The translations under genes were made by a program, and so were the position numbers. Shown here in pieces: positions 61,501-64,000 of a DNA stretch of 64,000 bases. Each line of letters opens with the position of its first letter. Position 1 is the stretch's first letter. This DNA comes from Hyphobacterium sp. SN044 (GTDB lineage: Bacteria; Pseudomonadota; Alphaproteobacteria; Caulobacterales; Maricaulaceae), in the NCBI RefSeq assembly GCF_021864465.1, contig NZ_JAKKUV010000004.1, positions 62,001-126,000 of the forward strand. The letters run 5' to 3'. Below the pieces are notes generated by a model that made no database searches, was not told where the DNA came from, and saw only the letters and a list, made by a program, of their open reading frames with translations.

Positions 61501-61646
61501 GGGTGCAGCCCTTTGGCGGCGAAGGATTGTCCGGGACCGGACCAAAGGCGGGCGGCCCGCACTACCTGGCACGCCTCGCCGCGGAAAGGACGATCACGGT
61601 CAATATCTCGGCCCAGGGCGGCGACCCGGAACTGCTGAATCTCTAG
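58521..61646 (+). CDS. putA: Bifunctional proline dehydrogenase/L-glutamate gamma-semialdehyde dehydrogenase PutA
   Basis: A 1041-residue flavoenzyme converting proline to glutamate. There is no N-terminal ribbon-helix-helix, so it cannot be self-regulating. The FAD-binding PRODH barrel (~130-450) includes SVKLSALHPRY, LCLDAEESDRL, VRLVKGAYWDSEVKWAQ, FATHNAHSL and RLHGMGEPLYD. The ALDH domain (~520-1010) has CISPWNFPLAIFTGQV, FTGSTEVAKLI, ETGGLNGMFVD with the general-base Glu and SAGQRCSALRI with the nucleophile Cys ~832. It is the short type-A form (~1000-1050 residues). A hairpin follows at 61654. Confidence 0.97.
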   Translation: MSSSEPRRIVDWDAIDAVKFRNETEAARGLIGRIALDAEAQASIRDSAIDLVHRARKMTLKRGLMESFLQEFGLSNKEGLALMCLAEALLRVPDAETADRLIAEKISSGKWNEHIGRSENWLVNASTLGLMLTGQLVDVDHEARAEPGVYFRNLTQRMGEPVIRAAVMQAMRILGEQFVLGRTIEAALKRGHKREGALHSFDMLGEGARTAKDAARYHKRYMDAIAAVGKARGAGPIESVDGVSVKLSALHPRYLAVKESRVFDELYPMVLEQCEAAAKADIGLCLDAEESDRLVISLKLLERLAQEPSLKAWQGLGLAIQGYQKRCEKVIEGLIALGRATGRRFLVRLVKGAYWDSEVKWAQQNGWPDFPVWTTKPATDLNYLACARMMLGAPDAIYSQFATHNAHSLSAIRTLAAEAGVERYEFQRLHGMGEPLYDAAHDAFGAFPVRIYAPVGSHEDLLPYLVRRLLENGANTSFVHSFLDETVPAEDVARGPFEGADSIDRHPFIPAPPKLYGSRRTNSAGTDLSQVPVRERIARAIADFDKARPIKASALVNGKEMGGKAEDVTSPADRSRVVGTVAEASEEAIGSAFTVAAKAQGDWDRRGGVERGAILRDMADALEGETDRLLALMAREAGKTLPDGIAEVREAVDFLRYYAAEAEQKFAAPDRLPGPAGETNHLGLKGRGTIVCISPWNFPLAIFTGQVSAALAAGNTVLAKPAEQTPLIAFEAVKIFLKAGLPKEVLHLLPGRGETVGAALTKDERTDGVVFTGSTEVAKLINRTLAQRDGPIAPLIAETGGLNGMFVDTSALKEQVIDDAVMSAFGSAGQRCSALRIIFLPEDTADGFIEGLKGAMDELALGDPSDPFTDVGPVIDKDALSLLERHMERMGKEAKVLKQLETGSLASRGSYFGPALVELPSLDLIDREVFGPVLHVYRYKRKNLAEIAGKLAKKGYGLTLGVHSRLGGFHDSVIRAVPAGNVYVNRNMIGAVVGVQPFGGEGLSGTGPKAGGPHYLARLAAERTITVNISAQGGDPELLNL

Positions 61647-61653
61647 GGGAAAG

Positions 61654-61674
61654 CGGCGGGATTTTTTCCCGCCG
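61654..61674 (+). terminator. Hairpin after putA
   Basis: 8-bp stem CGGCGGGA / TCCCGCCG with a TTTTT loop, 8 bases after the stop. The T-tract is in the loop and not downstream, so termination here is uncertain. Confidence 0.45.
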
Positions 61675-61734
61675 GGGGCGAGTTCGAGGCGTACTGAAAA
61701 ACCCCTAACAAATATCACTAGGCACAGCAGGCGA

Positions 61735-61749
61735 TTAGGAATTCGTTAA
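61735..61749 (+). promoter_or_regulatory. CtrA-like half-degenerate site upstream of nrdA
   Basis: TTAG-GAATTCG-TTAA: matches TTAA-N7-TTAA at 7 of 8 fixed positions, followed by CC. It is located ~190 bases before nrdA, a cell-cycle-linked gene. Confidence 0.35.
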
Positions 61750-61781
61750 CCAAAAAATCGCGTTTCAGCCCTCCGGGGGCG

Positions 61782-61853
61782 TTGACCGTTCCCGCTGCCT
61801 TGATCACTATATGTTGGGTCGGCTCACGGGGCCGGACACACTATCAAGGGCTT
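61782..61853 (+). promoter_or_regulatory. nrdA promoter with two NrdR-like boxes
   Basis: A -35-like TTGACC (61782-61787), a 17-base spacer and a -10-like CACTAT (61805-61810). A first NrdR-like box TCACTATATGTTGGGT (61804-61819) overlaps the -10; a second, ACACTATCAAGGGCTT (61838-61853), begins 34 bases later. Identity to the published-type consensus ACACWATATATWGTGT-like pattern is 12/16 and 10/16. Confidence 0.55.
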
Positions 61854-61930
61854 TTAACAGGTTCGCAGCGCGAGGCCGTGCCTCCGCGCACAGCTAAGGT
61901 GCGCGCCGTGAACACCGGGGGAGTAACGTC

Positions 61931-63814
61931 ATGACGCCTTACGATTCCGCTACGAACGTGGCACGAAAGGGATCGATGTCGGACGCGGAAAGCATCCAGC
62001 GCGGGAAACCGAAGGCGCACCATTTGCGCATCGTCGAATCGGTGAAGACCGATCCGTCGCGGGACGCGCTGCTGACCGAATTCGGCAAGAAGACGCTGAC
62101 CGACCGTTATCTCCTGCCGGGCGAATCCTATCAGGACATGTTCGCGCGTGTGGCGAATGCCTATGCCGACAATCCCGAGCACGCCCAGCGCCTTTACGAC
62201 TACATGTCGCGCCTGTGGTTCATGCCGGCGACGCCCGTCCTGTCGAATGGCGGCGCGACGCGCGGCCTGCCGATTTCCTGCTTCCTCAATTCGGTTGATG
62301 ACAGCCTCGACGGCATTGTCGGCACCTGGAACGAGAATGTCTGGCTCGCCTCCAACGGCGGCGGTATCGGCACCTATTGGGGTCATGTCCGTTCGATCGG
62401 CGAGAAGGTCGGTCAGAACGGCCAGACCAGCGGCATCATTCCCTTCATCCGCGTGATGGATTCGCTGACGCTTGCGATCAGCCAGGGCTCGCTGCGCCGG
62501 GGCTCGGCCGCGGTCTATCTCGACATTCACCACCCGGAGATCGAGGAATTCCTGGAAATCCGGAAGCCGTCGGGCGACTTCAACCGCAAGAGCCTCAACC
62601 TCCACCACGGCATCAACATCACGGACGACTTCATGGAAGCCGTACGCGACGATGCGGATTACGATCTGCGGTCGCCGCGCTCCGGCGAAGTCGTGCGTTC
62701 GGTCAATGCGCGCAAGCTGTGGCAGAAGATCCTGGAAATCCGCCTGCAGACCGGCGAGCCCTACATCCTGTTCACCGACACGGTGAACAAGGCGCTCCCG
62801 GCGCACCAGCGCAAGCTGGGCCTGAAGGTCCGCCAGTCGAATCTGTGCTCGGAAATCACCCTGCCGACCGGCATTGACCAGAACGGCAAGGAGCGCACGG
62901 CGGTGTGCTGCCTGTCCTCGCTCAATGCGGAGAAATTCCTCGAGTGGAAGGACGACAAGCAATTCATCGAGGACGTGATGCGCTTCCTCGACAACGTCCT
63001 GCAGGACTTCATCGACCGCGCCCCGCCGGAGATGGACCGCTCGGTCTATTCCGCGCTGCAGGAGCGCTCGGTCGGCCTCGGCCTGATGGGCTTCCACTCC
63101 TTCCTTCAGGCCCAGGGCGCGCCGTTCGAAAGTGCGCTGGCGAAATCCTGGAACATGAAGATGTTCAAGCATATCCGTCAGGCCGCGGACGCGGCGTCGG
63201 TGACGCTGGCGGAAGAGAAGGGTGCCTGCCCGGATGCGGAGAAGGCCGGCGTGAAGGCGCGCTTCTCGCACAAGCTGGCCGTGGCGCCGACCGCCTCGAT
63301 CTCGATCATCTGCGGCGGCACGTCCGCGGGCATCGAACCGATCCCGGCGAACTACTACGTCCACAAGACGCTGTCGGGTTCCTTCCCGGTGAAGAATGCG
63401 CAGCTTGAAGCGCTGCTGGAGGAAAAGGGCCAGAATACGCCGACCACCTGGGCGTCGATCCTGGAGCACGAGGGTTCGGTCCAGCACCTTGCCTGCCTCA
63501 GCGAGAACGAGAAAGCGATCTTCAAGACCGCGTTCGAGATCGACCAGCGCTGGGTGATCGAGCTGGCGGCCGACCGCACGCCCTATATCTGCCAGTCGCA
63601 GTCGCTCAACATCTTCCTGCCGGGCGATATCGATAAGTGGGACCTGCACATGCTGCACTGGACGGCATGGGAGCGGGGCATGAAGTCGCTCTACTATTGC
63701 CGCTCGAAATCGGTACAGCGGGTCGGCTTCGCAAACGGCACGAAATCGGACGCCGAAGTCTCGATGGAGGCGGCCGCGAAGACCGACTATGACGAGTGCC
63801 TCGCCTGCCAGTAG
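61931..63814 (+). CDS. nrdA: Class I ribonucleotide reductase alpha subunit without N-terminal ATP-cone
   Basis: A 627-residue catalytic subunit reducing ribonucleotides to deoxyribonucleotides. Visible are MPATPVLSNGG, LPISCFLNS with an active-site Cys, SNGGGIGTYWGHVRSIG, SNLCSEITLPTG with the thiyl Cys, AVCCLSSLN, AVAPTASISIICGGTSAGIE and the C-terminal redox tail YDECLACQ. It is about 130 residues shorter than E. coli NrdA; the N-terminal ATP-cone is absent and the finger-loop region begins near residue 60. GGGGGAG lies 7 bases before the ATG. nrdB is presumably just beyond the window. Confidence 0.95.
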   Translation: MTPYDSATNVARKGSMSDAESIQRGKPKAHHLRIVESVKTDPSRDALLTEFGKKTLTDRYLLPGESYQDMFARVANAYADNPEHAQRLYDYMSRLWFMPATPVLSNGGATRGLPISCFLNSVDDSLDGIVGTWNENVWLASNGGGIGTYWGHVRSIGEKVGQNGQTSGIIPFIRVMDSLTLAISQGSLRRGSAAVYLDIHHPEIEEFLEIRKPSGDFNRKSLNLHHGINITDDFMEAVRDDADYDLRSPRSGEVVRSVNARKLWQKILEIRLQTGEPYILFTDTVNKALPAHQRKLGLKVRQSNLCSEITLPTGIDQNGKERTAVCCLSSLNAEKFLEWKDDKQFIEDVMRFLDNVLQDFIDRAPPEMDRSVYSALQERSVGLGLMGFHSFLQAQGAPFESALAKSWNMKMFKHIRQAADAASVTLAEEKGACPDAEKAGVKARFSHKLAVAPTASISIICGGTSAGIEPIPANYYVHKTLSGSFPVKNAQLEALLEEKGQNTPTTWASILEHEGSVQHLACLSENEKAIFKTAFEIDQRWVIELAADRTPYICQSQSLNIFLPGDIDKWDLHMLHWTAWERGMKSLYYCRSKSVQRVGFANGTKSDAEVSMEAAAKTDYDECLACQ

Positions 63815-64000
63815 GCGGGTTCGCTGCGCATGCGGTTTGGGGGTCCCCGCGAAAGCGGGGATCCGAATTCTCTCAACACCTTGCGATATTCAGACCCGCG
63901 TTTTCACGGGGATTCCATGGGCGTTGACGCGGCGGATCGCTCTTGTCCGCAGTAACCCCGCTTTTACCGCACTGGCGAAATCTGCGCCCGGTTAACCCTT
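63815..64000. repeat. Intergenic stretch with REP-like hairpins after nrdA
   Basis: Two inverted-repeat hairpins: TCCCCGC-GAAA-GCGGGGA (63844-63861) and the related CCCGCGTTTTCACGGGG (63895-63911), arranged as an inverted pair. The remainder to the window end shows no reading frame; it may be the leader of the next gene. Confidence 0.6.

Noticed and set aside
58527-61718. 1063-codon antisense frame over putA
   Set aside because: Opposite an unequivocal PutA; no motifs.

Overview
The window is GC-rich, densely packed DNA with frequent 4-base ATGA/GTGA overlaps. It comes from a free-living alphaproteobacterium, probably of the Caulobacterales/Maricaulales/Parvularculales kind. This rests on large TonB-dependent receptors, two type II secretion (T2SS) loci, alphaproteobacterial-style polyamine genes, a CtrA-like half-site and REP-like hairpins between genes. 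The genus cannot be named from sequence alone, and no rRNA, tRNA, CRISPR array, prophage or insertion sequence was seen.

Layout. 1-1644: 3' end of a large secreted protein with two pre-peptidase-C-type modules. 1653-17046 (minus strand): T2SS locus 1, read as GT39 glycosyltransferase, gspD, prepilin peptidase, methyltransferase/helical protein, RgpF-type protein, gspE, F, G, H, I, J, K, L, M and a short GspC/N-like gene. 17378-22286 (plus): an Oar-like TonB receptor and a PhoD phosphatase, both behind Pho-box-like arrays. 22327-27004 (plus): agmatine-to-putrescine operon (agmatine deiminase, a serine hydrolase, N-carbamoylputrescine amidase, a GNAT-nitrilase fusion). 27001-30490: small genes, a DJ-1/PfpI protein, MarC and an APC permease. 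30510-34099 (minus): Rieske oxygenase, deoxyhypusine-synthase-like enzyme and a fold-III ornithine/lysine decarboxylase with a long structured leader. 34623-51479 (plus): a duplicated repeat lipoprotein, a second TonB receptor, a complete gspCDEFGHIJKLMN set and a small lipoprotein. 51557-56851 (plus): phosphate/phosphonate uptake genes (PhnC, a PhnD-PhnE fusion, a porin, a PstS-like lipoprotein) with several Pho-box-like arrays. 57161-58345 (minus): GT4 glycosyltransferase. 58521-61646: PutA. 61931-63814: ribonucleotide reductase alpha subunit behind NrdR-like boxes.

Two themes link the genes. The first is phosphate starvation. Arrays of 7-mers resembling CTGTCAT, repeated every 11 bases, precede the Oar-like receptor, phoD, the lipoprotein/TonB receptor unit, gspC, phnC and the porin. 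This suggests one PhoB-controlled programme of outer-membrane uptake, secreted phosphatase, T2SS export and inner-membrane transport. The second is polyamine metabolism: two routes to putrescine (agmatine and ornithine), a DHS-like enzyme able in principle to extend it, an APC permease and a decarboxylase leader suggestive of feedback control. Only one prepilin peptidase gene is present for both T2SS loci.
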